Shown: positions 26,725 to 42,500, counted from the first letter of the stretch. The stretch is 64,000 nt of DNA from Metopolophium dirhodum (GCF_019925205.1 NC_083562.1:7564001-7628000), one strand, 5' to 3'. Notes: generated by a model not told the origin, from the sequence alone. Made by a program: numbers and translations.

Positions 26725-29700
26725 CTGGAAAATACAATAACAGGTGTTCTAACAAGTATTGAACTATAGAAATATTCGTTTAAATAATCAAACCTACTCA
26801 TAAATGAAAATAGGGGAGATGGGGTGCTTTGGCCGCCCAAAAAATGTTGGACAAATAACAATTGAGAAATCAATTAAATGATTAAAAAAAAAATGTTTTT
26901 TTTCTTTATTTTGATAGCTATTCTGAATCTTTTCACTGTAATAGTCAATAATATAATATAACATTAAACATAATAATTATGCGTCTATTAACAGTCTAGT
27001 TACCAACTTAGATAAAATATATCAGAAAGCCTTAGTATAGCAATTTATTGCAGTAGACAATTTCCTTAAAATTAATTTTAACGACAGCACTTGTTTTATT
27101 GATTATTATAAAGTAGTAAAGTATAATATTTTAAATCCATTATATAATTTCTAAGAATTATTGAACATTGATGTTAATGCTATAAAATGTGATTGCGCCT
27201 ATGTACTTACAGTCCCACGTCTCAAACATATCGTTTATTATGTAGTCCATGAAGCCGATTTGCGATTTTGGTATGGAACACGACACTCGGTCAAACATTG
27301 GCATCACCACTGGCAAATGATTGAGTTTCTCTTCGTCAGTCTGAAATCAAAAATTAACACACATTAGAAAGATTTTTAATTTTTATAAAGTGATGCATTA
27401 AAAATACGTATTGTGGATTACGTTTTTTTTTTACCAACAACTTTTGTATATTCTTTAAATTTTTTATACAAAAAATATAGGGTGGTAAAGGGTGCCATTA
27501 TTTTTTAATAATATTTTAATATTTATTTATATTAGGTACCTACTACCTACGACCTACCTACTATATTAGTATAATAATAACACCATTTATTATATTATTA
27601 TAATTATTATAATAATGTATCATAATATTATTATATTATTCGTATCACTAATAAGAAGTCAATACCGACGTACCTACTCCAGAACAGTATGTGAATAGGA
27701 TTGTGGTATATTATATTTTAAATAGTTTAAAATTAATCTTAATATATTATATTATACACCTATGTTTTTACCAAGAAAAAATTGTTCTATTAAAATTTAT
27801 AAAAAAAATAACTTTAAATTAATTAAACATACATACATAATAAATATATAAGAGGATATAATATTATATTTCAGCTCATGTTTGAAAAAAATTAGAACTG
27901 TATTTTTTATATGCATCAATCATACTTGTAGGAGAGGAGAGGGGTGCGAATTTATAAACATTTTCTAGGAAATTTATGGCTACACACTTAAAATTCGTGC
28001 TACACATTTTCATTTTCGTATTGCACGCTATGTTGCGATATTTTGTCGTAGGTACTACGCAGTGCGCACAAAAACAGAGGTTGGGATTTATCGTGTTGGT
28101 ATGTACGTTCCAATTTACTTGGGTACAATATAGGTTCCAAGACATTAGGTACCTATATATTATTATATTTAAATACTTTGTTTTTACACACAATATTCTC
28201 TTTAAATAAGAATATATTTTTAACATATAAGAAGCGTTCTCATACTTGATTAAAGTATTCCTCGGCTATCCGTTTGGCCCATTCCACGCACATCTTTAGT
28301 GGTCTAGTCGGATTGGAGACGTCTGCGCATTTGATTAACATTCTCTTCACCAGATTTATTTCCTCGGCACTGGTAGGCATTATAACCTCAGGACTTACTT
28401 CGCTAGGAGTCTAACATTATTTCATCGTATTAGCATTTCATTATCGTAAAGGCATATAATTCAGTTGTAAAATATGACGTTGGTAGTGTTATTGGTTCTA
28501 CTTACTAATCCATCGACGGGCGCTTCGTCGAGTGTCGATGGTTTGTTACAGACGCTCACGAATTTGGCTAAATGTTCGAAATGTTTTGTCATCTCGGTGG
28601 CCAATATCATGTCGATAATGTTCTGCCTCACCACTTTATAAGTGTCTTTTTCTAGACCTAAATGCATTTTTATTTTTCTGAGTAAACTAAATTTGGACAT
28701 AAGCCAAAATACGTACCTTTAAAAATGTTCAACCGTTCGTCCTTGGTAGTGAGCTTAAACGTTAAAGCGGCGTGGTGCGATTCCAAAACGCTTATGTCAT
28801 TGTACAGGATAGCCAAATCGTTTTGGGAATTACACAAGAACGCGCTAATGAAAAAATAATATATCATCACATTGCCAAATGGTTTAAGTTTGGTTTTGGT
28901 GTGGTCTAACCTCGATTTTCCGGGATGATCAATGTCGTGTGTGATTGCGGCGATCAGACAGCATGCCTCGTCCAATTGATCCAAAAGCCTCTTTATGCGA
29001 TCTTTTTCCAAAAACATGGCGGTCGCTTGAAGAACATCAGCGGCGTGTGTAGAGTTGTGGTAAGTATTTTTAGCGTGATAATGACCCTCTATCACAGTTA
29101 ACCAAGCGTGCAATGTTCGTTCATCACAACCTAATGTTTTGTGTACTTCAAAGTGTGTCAGTAGATTCATTCCCAGATGTACCAAAGGCCTAAAAGTAAG
29201 AATAACTAATGTTTTTTTTTTTTATTTAAATTGAAAATAAAGTACAAAAATATGTTATTGATACCTATTATTTATGTTTATAGAAAAAAATAAATATAAT
29301 ACGACAAATATGATGCACCTAGCAAAAGTATTAGGTTGCATGCTACTTGTATCGCTAACATAAAATATACTAAAAAGAAAAAGTTTTATTTATTATTTAT
29401 TCATTAAGTGGTGGGGTGGTGGTAAGGGGGGGGCTTTATTGTTATATTTTACAGCAATCGAGTTTAAAAAATTTAAAAAAATTTCGATTTGTAAATAGTA
29501 GATGATCAACGAATGAATTTTATGAAAATGTTGGCCAAAATAGTTATCAATCATCAATTATCATGGTAATTAAAAACTTTTAAGTATCCGTCACCTTTTC
29601 ATAGTAAGTTCTTCAAGCTTAAACACGTTGAAATCCCAATACAGAGACATGTCTAAGAGTTCTTTGATTTGAGGAGTTACACTTGTCATAAAATTCATTT

Positions 29701-32700
29701 TAGCAATACCCAAACCGTAAGGCTGACTCTTAACAGTCGCTGAATCATTAGAGCTTCTTCGAGTGGATGTCACGTGCACAGGCCCTTGCTAAAATAAAAT
29801 AAAACATCGTTATATTATCTAGTATTATATATTTACAATGAATGTTAACACAGTTATTATTTTGTCGAAAAACAGTACCGTAATAAGAGCTCCGATTAAA
29901 TCTGACGTAACTGGATCATCGTATTTGATATTTTCGGTTTTTAAATGTGACGAGTATAGTTCAGTGACACGCAATATATCAACAACCTATAATATTATAT
30001 CATTTGTATTTTTTATTGTACGTCAATAATAAAGCGTCATCAATCTAAAACCCGTACCTTATCCAAAATTTGTACGACTTGGTCGTTTGAGTTTTCTTGA
30101 GCGGTACATATCAATGATATTACTTTCGTGATTGGCGCTTCAAGTGGCAAGTTATGTAGTTTTGCCAAACTTTGTCTTCGAGCTGACTGTGCGCCTATTA
30201 TAGAAAAATCTAATAAATTAAGTTTAGAATTGATAAAAATTGATTTCACAAATTTAGCGATCGTTTTTAGATTCTGAGCGGAGCGATGAATGTATTGGTT
30301 TTAAAATTATGTGCATTTTTTTTGTTTCTAAAGAATTTTGAAAATTTGAAAATTAGACTTTATAAATTTATATGATGTTTAATATTTATCCCTAAAATTT
30401 GAAAATGTATTACAAGGTTTCACTTAAATTGGTAATACTGTAGCAAAATAATCTAAAAAATAGTGGACAAAATTTGATATTTTAACGAAGAACTATAACA
30501 ATTTTAATTACATTGCTGTAATTTAAAAATATTATTATTGGGCACTTGACAATTTTAATATATATTATTATAGTTTACACACAATACACATAATAACATT
30601 TTAATATGCAATGTTTTCGAAAAAAATTAATCTAACCTACTGTATTAAGGGGCCTCGCTACAGTCATTATTTAAGGGGTGACATTTAGGCAATTTCTAAT
30701 CTTGTCATAGCCGCTCGTGATCTATGTTTACTTGTAAATGATTATTAGTGTGAGTGAAATTAAATGCGGGTATCGTCTCTCGTACGCGCATGCACATGTC
30801 AATAACTCGATAACCACATAAATTACACTACACGAATTTTACAAAAACATACATTTGTTTTGACAAAATAAAAGTTAGTTAACGTAGTCTGATTTTGATT
30901 CTGAAAAAATATTTGAATTCAGCAGAAAAATGTCTGTAGATCGTACGAAATATTTGCCGTTTTTAATATTAATTTTAATTTTAATTATGATTCGAAAAGT
31001 TTATATTTTCAAGTTTTCAATTACAGTTCACAATAATATAAAATTTAGTTTTTACAAAGTGCTTCGTAGGATCTATAGACAATTTTCTAGTGAGTTCAAA
31101 TTTTTTCTCAGAATCAAAATCGGACAACGTTGACTAACTTTAATGTTGTCAATACTTTAGGTCTTTTCAGCTAAAATTGACGGCAGTAGCAAGGCCCTTT
31201 AAGTAGTAAAATAAACAACTACAGTAGAAATATTAAACATACTCATATACTGACGGATCGTCTTCGCTCAGAATCGTTTTTCGCTTGTAATGATTTATTA
31301 TTGAATTCAAGGTTGACAAACTTATAACCTACAGTGACTTATTCAACGACGAGGTACACTCTACACCTAACGTATAGCAGAACGATTACGTACTTCCCCC
31401 TTTTTTGTAAATATTTTGTATAAAGGTGGATACATATTAAATTATTTTAGTTGTAATTTTAAATACTCGCACATGCACATATTTATGTATAACAAACCAC
31501 AAACGTATGAGTTTATTATTAATTTGCAAAATTATTATTATTATTTGTATTTGTTTTAATGCAATTATTGAAATCGTAAAATAATGATTGGCGGCGTTGA
31601 AAACAGGCAATACAAATTATACCATTGACGTCTGTGTATTTTCCAGATAGTTTTCCTCATAGTTATAACAATTTTTTCGAAATTCTAACAAATTTTAATC
31701 TTTCAATTATTATGATTTAACTTTTCGAAAAATGTGTTGATAAAATACCAAGAACAAATGATATACATTAGATTTGGACATTTCAAAAACGATTATAATA
31801 GTCCATTCTTGTACGAAATGGAATTTACAAAAAATTTAATTGACTGGAAAGATAATAAAACTTGGTTTTTATAAATGATATGTAATCAGAAATAATACAA
31901 CTTTTATAATAATAGACCCAGCTAACTCCATATTGACTACATGTTGATGAAATATCTAAAGCAAATATGATTCTATATAATTACCTAAATATAAAACACC
32001 TATTTTATAGAAACGGTGTAATAATTAATTAAGTAGTAATTTCTGCCACGAAATTAATTTAATTTTTATTGGTTTGAATTTTAACATTTATATCGTAAGT
32101 TTATACAGCGTTCTTCAATTATGTTTTTTGATGTACCTTTCCAAAAGGTCACAATAAGTATTATATAAATTATGGATCGATTAAATTATATTTAACTCTA
32201 AACAGAAATGCTTTAAAAAGTAATTTTAGCCTATTACATGGGTACAGTGTTTGGTCATAATCAAGGGGTTTTGTGTAAAAAGGGTTCAGACGACATTTAT
32301 GTGTAAATTTAATTAATGATAGTTGAACATGATAAAAGTTATGTTTCAAACCATGTGCGTTTTATGTGTAGGTACTGTGAATGCAATATATTTACCTGGT
32401 AGTTTTAAACAGAATTATAAAATATACACTTGTAGGTATAACATGATTATTTAGTCATATATTTATCTACTTCAAATTAACAATAAATATTATTACTTTA
32501 ACCCACCGAATTCATGTTATTCATATTATTTTTAGTTCATAATAATTTAGTTGAATAATATATTACATTTATACAAATGTTTTAATGACAGGAGTAACGA
32601 AAGTTCTTGTGCAGAGATTTAAGCAGTCTCCGTAAAATTGTTATTAATTATCACGAAACAGACGGAATTATTTCTATAAAAGTTAAAGTTTATGTTATTA

Positions 32701-35700
32701 ATCTATATAGTAGAGTTTCTGGTCGACTGATTTTCGTGAATTCATGTAAAGGGGAGTTTGTTTTAAAATATTAAATTAGATAACGCCATGTATAATAATG
32801 ATGATTAAATAGTATTTTAGATTTTGAATTAAGCTGGGAGGTTAATGGTTGTACAAAATAATGTTGAATTTCTTGTTGATGTTTTTTTTTTGGCTTATAT
32901 TTTGTACCAGAAACCCCTCAGGCTCAAGAGTTAAGGATAATGTTGAGTTAGAGTTTAATGTAGTTGCAAATTGAGTATAATTTTAACTTCATAAAACTAA
33001 CATAAAAATCGTTCATCATTTTGAACTTAAACTTAAAACTTTACAAACAAACGTGATACATGGATAGACTTAAAAAAAAAAGCATGATATTTTAACTTTT
33101 TTAATATCAATAGCTGTATTAATCGACCCCACTCTGGTTAAAATTAATCTATCCATCAATCGTTTTTCGTTTTTACAATATAAGCTATGAAAACCCGTTA
33201 AATTCGATTCATCCGTTTAGGAGCCTTTCTGGGATAAACAGACATGTAGACAGACAGACTGCCAATCTCTGTGAGTGTATTTTAATGTTACATTTAATCG
33301 TGTATGTCTGAAAATCAATATTTGAATACTTTGAAATATTGTGATACGCAAGATAAGTAAAAAAAATATCAATAACAAAGAGTCAAATTTACAAACATGT
33401 TGGGCAACAATTTTATTTGTTTCAAACTTTTAGGAGTACCTACCTGGGGCTAAGTAAATTGGGTCCGCGATAATTTGGGTACAGTTTGAAAGCGGTAAGT
33501 TGAGTCCTGGGCAAAAAAAGTAGTTGGTAATTTAGGTCTGGACAAAAAACTCACTTACCTACCTGTTTGGCCAGATCATTTAAGTTTTAACCAAGAACAT
33601 AGTATTATAATAAACACATATATTTTAATTTAAGCCATTTATATAATTTATAACATTTTTAATTTATAGTTTATACCATAAGGTTTTTTATTTATACAAT
33701 TTATACCAAGAACATAATATTTTATACCGTATAAAATAATAAATAATAAATTTAGAACATAATATTATGTAATATAAAATAATATAATATAATTATAAAA
33801 TTTGACTTCCAATAAAGATGATTATTAGATATTAAAAAAAATGGAATGAACATTCTAGCATTTTATTTTCGGGACTCAATCTACCTAGTACCTTTTTTCC
33901 GGGACCCAATTTATCAACCCGGCCTACTTTAGAACAGGGGACAAATTGGTAATTAACCTTGTGAAATGCAAGGTTTTTCCTAATACATCCTCACCTATAT
34001 TAACTTAAATTATCCATGGAATAAAAATAATAATTATAACCAATCATAGTAACTATTTAATTTTCTGTAACCTATGGGAACTATCTATTGATATTACTTT
34101 TATTGAAATCGATCCAATAATTATTCTAAGATTAGCATTTAGTAAAAAAACTCATTTTACATTTATACAGGTACAGTCACTCCAATTTTTTTACACAATT
34201 ATTTGATTTAGCCTAACCAATGGCAAATATTATTACACATAAATGATATACAAAATATATTGGATTTCCGTTTCCCGAAATAATATCCCTGTGTGAACCT
34301 ATCTTTAAAATCGTAGTTTACTTTTAATATTTTCTTAGTACACCACTACATTGTGGTACGAATGTACAATGACAATGTCAAGTCTCTTGCTATTATGTCT
34401 TGGCTGTACGTTGAATAGTCAGTCAGGATATCTTTTTTTTAAATATACAGATTATTAATCAGAAGGCTTAAATAATGTCTTTGAAAACGTTTGCGTGTAC
34501 ATTTATCGTTTTGAAAAAGTCACATTTATACCTTATAATTTATAAACCATAATGTATAGATTTATTTATTTACCATCGCTGTTAATAGACTTGAGGTCAT
34601 ATGATCCTTTACGAATGGATGGTACACTTCCTCTTGGAAAACCATGTACATCTACAACGCTTTCTTGTATGTATATGTAATTCGTCGTTTCTCTGAAAAC
34701 CAATACCCTTTAATGAGCACTTATGAGTTATTCAAATAAAACCAAAAAATTACAGTTCGTTCTGTTTTTAACGATATCTATACCGATACGTAATGTGAAA
34801 ACCGTATTCATTCGATTCTACCAATTCTTAATTTTAAGAAAATACATAAAAATTACAGTAAAGTTAACATTATTTACAAGGACATTTTTTTTAATAAAAA
34901 TATATTTTAAATTTGTTATGAAATATGATCAAATTAATACAAGAAATATAAATTATGTTTCGTAGTAATATACAAAATGTATTTACGTATAATATAATAT
35001 TTATTAATTAAAACAGAATAATAGAAATTGTTTTCTTTTTAAATTGAGTTTCTTTAATTTTTTTTTCTTATTTAGAAAGTTATAATATTTATTTATTTAA
35101 GGATTATTTGCTTGAGTTTTTGATTGAAAAATCCTTAATTTTGAAAATGCACTTTGAGTAATTTTTAACACTTTAAATTTGAAAACTTACTTGCCAAACG
35201 GTCGAAACGGGGAAGCCCGGCAATGGAGGTACACGTGTTCGCCGCTCTTGCACTTCCACGATACTTTACCATCCCATTCGATGTTTTTCTCTAGCTTTTT
35301 GGTAATTTGGTCGATATCACCCAGCTGGTGGAATACAGCCAGCGGTTTGTTTATCACGTCTTCGGCGGCATATCCCAAAATCACCGAGCCCGACTTATTC
35401 ATGTACTGCAAGGTTAAACATCGGCATTATGACGTGATATATTGGTATGAAACGGTTAGAGAAACAGTAAAATAGCTGTAATAATAGCCTTTATATATGC
35501 AAACAGTTGTGTACATATAAGTCGTAATAGTAAATGGAGAATTAACCTAGAACGGTTCTATCGGGATAAGGTTTTCCTGATTGGATTTTGAATTTGTTTC
35601 GTTGGCGTGGTATTAGCGATAAAAAAGAAAAATAGCGTTTTCCATTTACGATACAAAATAATGATGGACCACAAAATAGATATTGACCATTGTATACTAG

Positions 35701-38700
35701 AATGCAATATTTCACGTTTAAATCCATTTAGGTTTGAAAAGAAAATTGTTTAAAACACTATAATATAACTAAACACCTAATAATGATTTCACATTATAGT
35801 TATATATTAAATGACAACATGTAATTTAAATATTCGAAATTCAAATAGTATACTATTCACCACTTATTAAACGATACTTTGTCGTTTTGAAATTAAAATA
35901 ATGCGACACTGTATTATGGCACGAAACAAATATATTATATAACTGGTAGGTATACTTACAAAGCAGCAGCATAATAATTACTAACAATTATTTTAATTTT
36001 TGTGTAATAAATAAGAAGTGCTATAATCAGTAATTTAATAATTAATACTATATATTTTTTTTAAATAGGAATTTTATCGTTGACGTAGTTTACCTTCCAA
36101 ATTAGAAGGCACTATAACAGTTTTTATTTTTATTTGGTAGAAATTATTTGTCATTTATGTCGTTGATAATTAATACAAAAATGAAACACTTTATATTTAT
36201 AAAGATTTAAGAGTATGATAGTAATCATATAATTTATTTTAAATATTATTATTGTTATTTTTGATCAGAACATGACGTGTGTTTAGCGTTAATCAATTTC
36301 GAGTAAATTATAATATATCATAAGTAGTTATAATTTTATAGGTCGGGTGTAAAATGAAGCGTGATACATTTATTATTATTTTTTTCTTTTCTGTCGATAT
36401 TATTATTCGAAAAATATGAATTTCTGGGTGTATTATTTTTATGTTATTAGTTTATCTTCCAAGATGACAGTGGTAATTTTTTTTACTAAAACTTGTTGTC
36501 GAGACAAAACTTAATTGAAAATTAAATTGTTTTTTAAATTATTTGTGTGTACAGTTCTGAATATTATATAATTACATTTCAGAATTTAATACGATGTAGG
36601 TATACTGACCATATTTTAGTTTATGTTTATATTAATAATAATGAAACAGTTTATATACTGGAAAAACTATGACAGGATATTGACAACTGACAAGAAGTAA
36701 AATAGTATAAAATGATGTTTTAAATTTGATAAATGTTAATAGGTACATTATGTACTATATACAATTCACCTACATAGTAGATAGATAAACATAACTTCTA
36801 CCAACAATGTTGTGTATGCATCAATAATTACCCGAGGGGAAAAGAAAATGGAACGGAAAAAAAATATTACATTTTTACATAGTTACCTATTCATTACGGC
36901 AGCACAATATAATATAAGAAATAATAATCTTATGGAAATTTAACGAATATTTTATAATAAAAGGTTTTAAATAAAATACAATTCTGGTAATTGTTATTTT
37001 TTTATTATTTTAAAATAACTAATACAATCTTTATTAAAAAATGACTTATAAACATATAAATAATAATATAATATTGTGTTATATTTTAAAATATACATTT
37101 TACATGTAAATTGGTATACCTACCTACGCAACTACCAAAGTGTACACAATACAGGTGTCTATATTTATTATTTAATTATACAGTAGGTAATAACTAATTT
37201 GTCTAAATTAATATTATGAAGAGATAATGAGTATTCTATGTACTTAGGTCTTATGAGAAAATATAAAATAGTCAAGTTTATATTGGTTCTACTATAATAT
37301 ATAATATGGCATTTGTCACGTATATTTTTTTATGTAAACCAGATAAATAGATAAAAGAAACTGTGGATAGGAACTTTAATATTGAAAATAATATTTTCAG
37401 TCCAAAGTGGTTGTCTGAAATCGAAATAAAATCAGTTTGGTAACTCTAAAGATCAGCTTTTCGAAATATTTAGTATTTACACAATGTACTATGGCTCATT
37501 GAATCTTACCATAAGACAAAAGTTCAAACAAGAATACATGAAACATTATTATTATTATTATTTTTCTTTTTGACACCAGTTCAGAACAAATTGGTGGAAA
37601 TTGAATTTTTTCCTTGAGAACAAAAGTGGTCGTACTACTTCAATATCGAAAGGAGTACAAACAAAATCGTTGAACCTTCTCGAAAACGTTAAAGTAAATA
37701 CTGCTAACAGTTTGGTAAATTCTTTTATTATTTCATCAAATAAAATTGGTTTAAATATACAAACTTTTGTTCTACTAGTTAGTAAAATATCTGGTTACAA
37801 TTTTATTTTCTAATACATTCAATATTTATGTTATTTCAATTTAAAGTGTATCCTATTATAGTTTATTTTTTCGAAATTGATTATTAAAATAAATTGAACA
37901 AAAATCATTATTTGTATTTTAAATTTTTTCAGCTCTTATTAAAAAATGTTGAATGTTGTTAAAAAGTTTTTGAGTATTCATATTGTGTAATGTGTATGTA
38001 CATAGTGTGACTACATTTTTTGCGTTTATAAACTTTAGAAAAGTACTATTCTTCAAATAAAATTGGGTTAATTGGAAGAAGTTTGTATAATATTTTATAT
38101 AGCATAGTACTATAAGTAAATCATAATATTGTAAATGTAGGTAATACACATTGAAACGTGAATTTACCTAACATAAATTTAAAATGAATAACAATAATAT
38201 ACACAATATTCCCTTTAAATGTTATAATAATGTATTTTTTACCAAGCATATAAGCAGGTGTCAGTTAGTTGAGTCAACATTTCAATATATATTTCGACTC
38301 GTAAGAATACTATTTTATATACAAATTATTTATACTTATAAACTTATAAAATATTAATTAAACAAGAGTAGGTAGTCATAATGTTTTAACTTTGATTGGT
38401 TAGTTATGTCTTTTGTTTGCATCGTTTTATTATTATTTGAATAAGATAAAAAATATTTATTTTGTGGCCGTAAAAATGTATTATTATGATGGGTAGGGTT
38501 TTAAAATTTCATGAAATTTATTTTCTTGAAATATTTCATTTTGATAAAAAATAAAAATAAAATGTTCGTTATACCTAAAAGTTTATTAAGTCAACTTCTA
38601 TGTGAATATTTTTAAAAGTTGGTTTAGTGTATGAAACAAAAAAAATATGTAACATATTTATATATAATTTATAAGTTGTTTAACAAATCTATAATAGTCA

Positions 38701-39487
38701 TTATAAACTATATGATCTAAGTATTAAATAATGAGCCCAGAGCACCTTCACATCACACAGCCACATATACACACATATTATACGACTTTTGTACACTTTA
38801 TAATTACTGAAAATACACTATTATTTCATTCATTGTTGGAATTGACATCAACTTTATAACAAACCATTATCTTTTGGATCGCTGATATAGGTACAACAAT
38901 ATTTTAAAACTCATGTAAAAAATATTTTTAATCTCAAAATAATGCCAGGAATATTTTTCGGCACTATATAATATGGAATATACAAATATAAAATAATAAA
39001 TCAACAAAAATAATATGTTTTTTTTTAATTCTAAGTGTGTAATCAATTTAATGTTTCTAATAATCTATAACCGAACACGTTTAAAAGAAGAAAAAATATT
39101 TTTCATAATTTCATTGAAATATTTCAAGAACAGTGAAATTTCAAGTGAAATATTTCAAATTTAGAACCCTAATTATGGGTGTCAATTGGAGTTTTCCTCA
39201 TTTTACAAAATGGATTTTAAAACGTTACTATTACAACAGCCCGGAAATGTTAAATAGCAAAGTGTTTTTGTAATGCGGTCATTGGGAGCTTGGATGAGGT
39301 AATTTAATTTAGCAGTTTTACCTAAAGCCTCTCCCACCCAAATCGTTTTTTATTCGTCCACATTTCTCGGTTTACCTAGAACAACACTGATCCAAAAGCA
39401 AACAAACAAGTTATGCACCCAAGGGATGTTATGTACATCGTCGGCATATTTACCGAAGCAACAAAGTTATTGATCATTTGCAAAGCT

Positions 39488-39525
<38 letters not shown>

Positions 39526-42500
39526 GAAGGGTTCGAAGTTCAAAAAAATTAATCTTTCAATTATTCGATGAATGTTTACTTGAATGTTGTGTTTGAGGTC
39601 GGTAATGATGACGAGGTCTTTGGTCTTGTCCAGTGCAGCTAAAACTGCGTCTTGCTGTGCTAACATTGATCGCATGGCCACATCTTCTTTTTCTAGCTGT
39701 TGCAACTCTTTGATCCATACGTTTTTGTTGCATGTTTCTACTATTATCTGTAATAATGTTTTTGTTACTACATTTAATCAAACGTAATGTTATATTTAAA
39801 TACGTTCTCGTATATACATTATACAAATATACATAATCTTATTTATTATACATAAAGCATCATAACATATTAATCAAATAATACGAAACATCGAATTATG
39901 AATATTTTACGTATAAAATATAATCAATAGCTGTAGACAATAGCTAACTTCCAGACATATTTGTTATAGTAATATTAAGTATTAAATTAGAACAAGGTAA
40001 AACAGAATGGTTGCTCTATACAAATCTTAAACTTTTAAACCGTAATATTGTCATACTATAGTATTAATCAATTTTAAATAAATTACAATAATAGTTTTAA
40101 ACAAAAATAATTTTTTTTTAGATATAAAATAGAATGTTCGTATACTAAGAAAATAAATAATTTCAGTTTGATGATACTAATATTACATTTAGGTACTGCA
40201 GGATGGTATTTCAATATTTGGAAACTTCCTTTAAATTTACGGTTTAACCTTTGAAATAACTTTTCTTGGTTGATATTTGTTTTATCGTTGTATCAAACAA
40301 CGAAAAGAAATAAAATTAAATGAAGGTTTCTGATTGTTACGAGTTATCTTTGCTTCTTTGAAAGGTTCAAAATGACCATAATATTTTCTTCTCGGGTCAG
40401 CAGTTAAAATACCTAAAATATCTGAAGCCGTTAGATTTATTTTAAATTTAATTTTTATTCGTAAGTAAATTAATAAAACTTGGGAAGTATATATTGTGAC
40501 ATAAATCACTAAATAAAGATCCAACTAGGGGTAAAACTAGGTAAAACTTAAACGGATTTTTTTTAACTTAATCAAATATAGTAAGAAGAAATGATTTTAG
40601 TGCATAATAATCTACAAAATTATTAAAGTATAAATTAAAAATTAAAAAAAAAAAATTAAAGTCTGAGAACGATCTATAGTATATGTATTAATTTAAAATA
40701 ATGCAAATACTTAATAAATTATACCATAGATCACACCAATATATAGAAAATATGATTCACTATAAATTTCCGTTTTTTATTTCATTATTTATGGCACACA
40801 TCCTTTTTCAGTATTTCTTTTTCCCAGTCAATAAATTAACCTTCGAAAATCACTGGGCGTATCAACAATAGCTTTTAAAATATATTGAAGTACAGAAATA
40901 TAGAGCCTTTTAAAACCCTAACAAACCAATTTAATTTAGCTTATAAAATAATGAAGTAATTACATATAAAAATATCCGAATGACGAAGGAAATAATTAAA
41001 AGAATCTTCATAATATTATTAATTAGTTAAATATTGCTATTTATTATTAGAAACGAACAAACAAATCGATACTTTATAATTAATTTAAATCAATAGAAAT
41101 AAAAATTTCTTACTAACAAAAAAAAAAAAAAAAATCAGAAAAAGAAAAAAATTTTGGATCAGAATCTAAAAACGATATCTAAAATAATTTATGATATTTA
41201 ACTAAACCGAACATTAAACAGCGTATTTGTCGACACATTTTTGAACTTTTAAATTTAATACAGGTTATTTCAATATCGAAAGTTATTGTGATTTTTAATG
41301 ATATAATTATTTTTGGTTTTAGAGACAAGTTGGTTCTGTTAATGAACAAATTAGAGTTATGAATAAAATTTATTTCAAAATACTCAATAGTAAAAATATT
41401 ATATAGTTGTGTTAGAAATCGCAAGATGTAAGTCATTTTACTGTATATGAAATGTTTTTCGAATTTATAGAAATTCTTACAAAAATATATAGTGACAATC
41501 TTTGAAATATTTTATAATTTATTATGAAAATAGAAATTAAAACCAATCAGATTTTTTAAATGTTTTGTGTATGACTCAATTACTATATTAACCAAATAAT
41601 TTAGCTGGATGGTAATTTTTATCTCTGTTCAATCTACATATACAAGAAAACAAAAAATAATCCAAGCGAAAAGCTAATAAAGCATTTCCAGAGGTTATTG
41701 ATATAACATAAAATATTTAATTAAATTGTTATTTGCTTTTATGAGTTTAACTACTTTAACGCTGTAAATATAATTAAATCATGACAAAGATATAAAATTA
41801 AAATCATATAAACATTTAAAAGCAGTAAGTATCTAAATAAAATAATATTTATGTATTTTACATTTTAAAATATTAAGATTATTTTAAATCTCTGAACCAT
41901 TGATATATTATAATATTTAATATATTAAATTCCTTTTAAAACTAATGTAAAATATTATATTATTGTAATTTGTAGCCAACTAAAGAGAACTAAAGACGTT
42001 TTCAAAAGGAAAAATTGGGCAATTTTACACAAAATACAAAATACAAAAAAGTAGTAATAATTAATAATAATGAAATCATTTGAATTTAAATTTATTGGGA
42101 AAGTATAACAACGAATCATAAATAATAACATATACCTAATATAGGTATATGAGATTATATTTTAAGAAAAGAAAAATAATAACCCTTACGTCTTATCATA
42201 CGCATATAAAACAACATACAATATAATATTATCATAATTAAATTAAAGAAGATTATGTAAAATTATTTTGTTGAGTATTTAAAAATGGGGTTTCTATAAG
42301 CATGGTTTTTTATTTTTATCGTGTACAATTAAATTTAACAATCGAATGAATAAAAATAAAAAATAACACCTACCTTATTAAATCCACTGGTTAAAATGGA
42401 CGTAACGTCTTTTTCGTTTCTCAACACAAGGCTGAAAAAAAAACAAATACGTTATACTTTATCAACCAATGAGGTTTCGCATCATTGCCCATCGAATTAC

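Noticed and set aside
28678..28700. Upstream CAG as the acceptor of Pde8 exon 13
   Set aside because: It would leave a 39-bp intron and shift the frame by 20 nt; the TTTAG at 28658 keeps phase and conservation.
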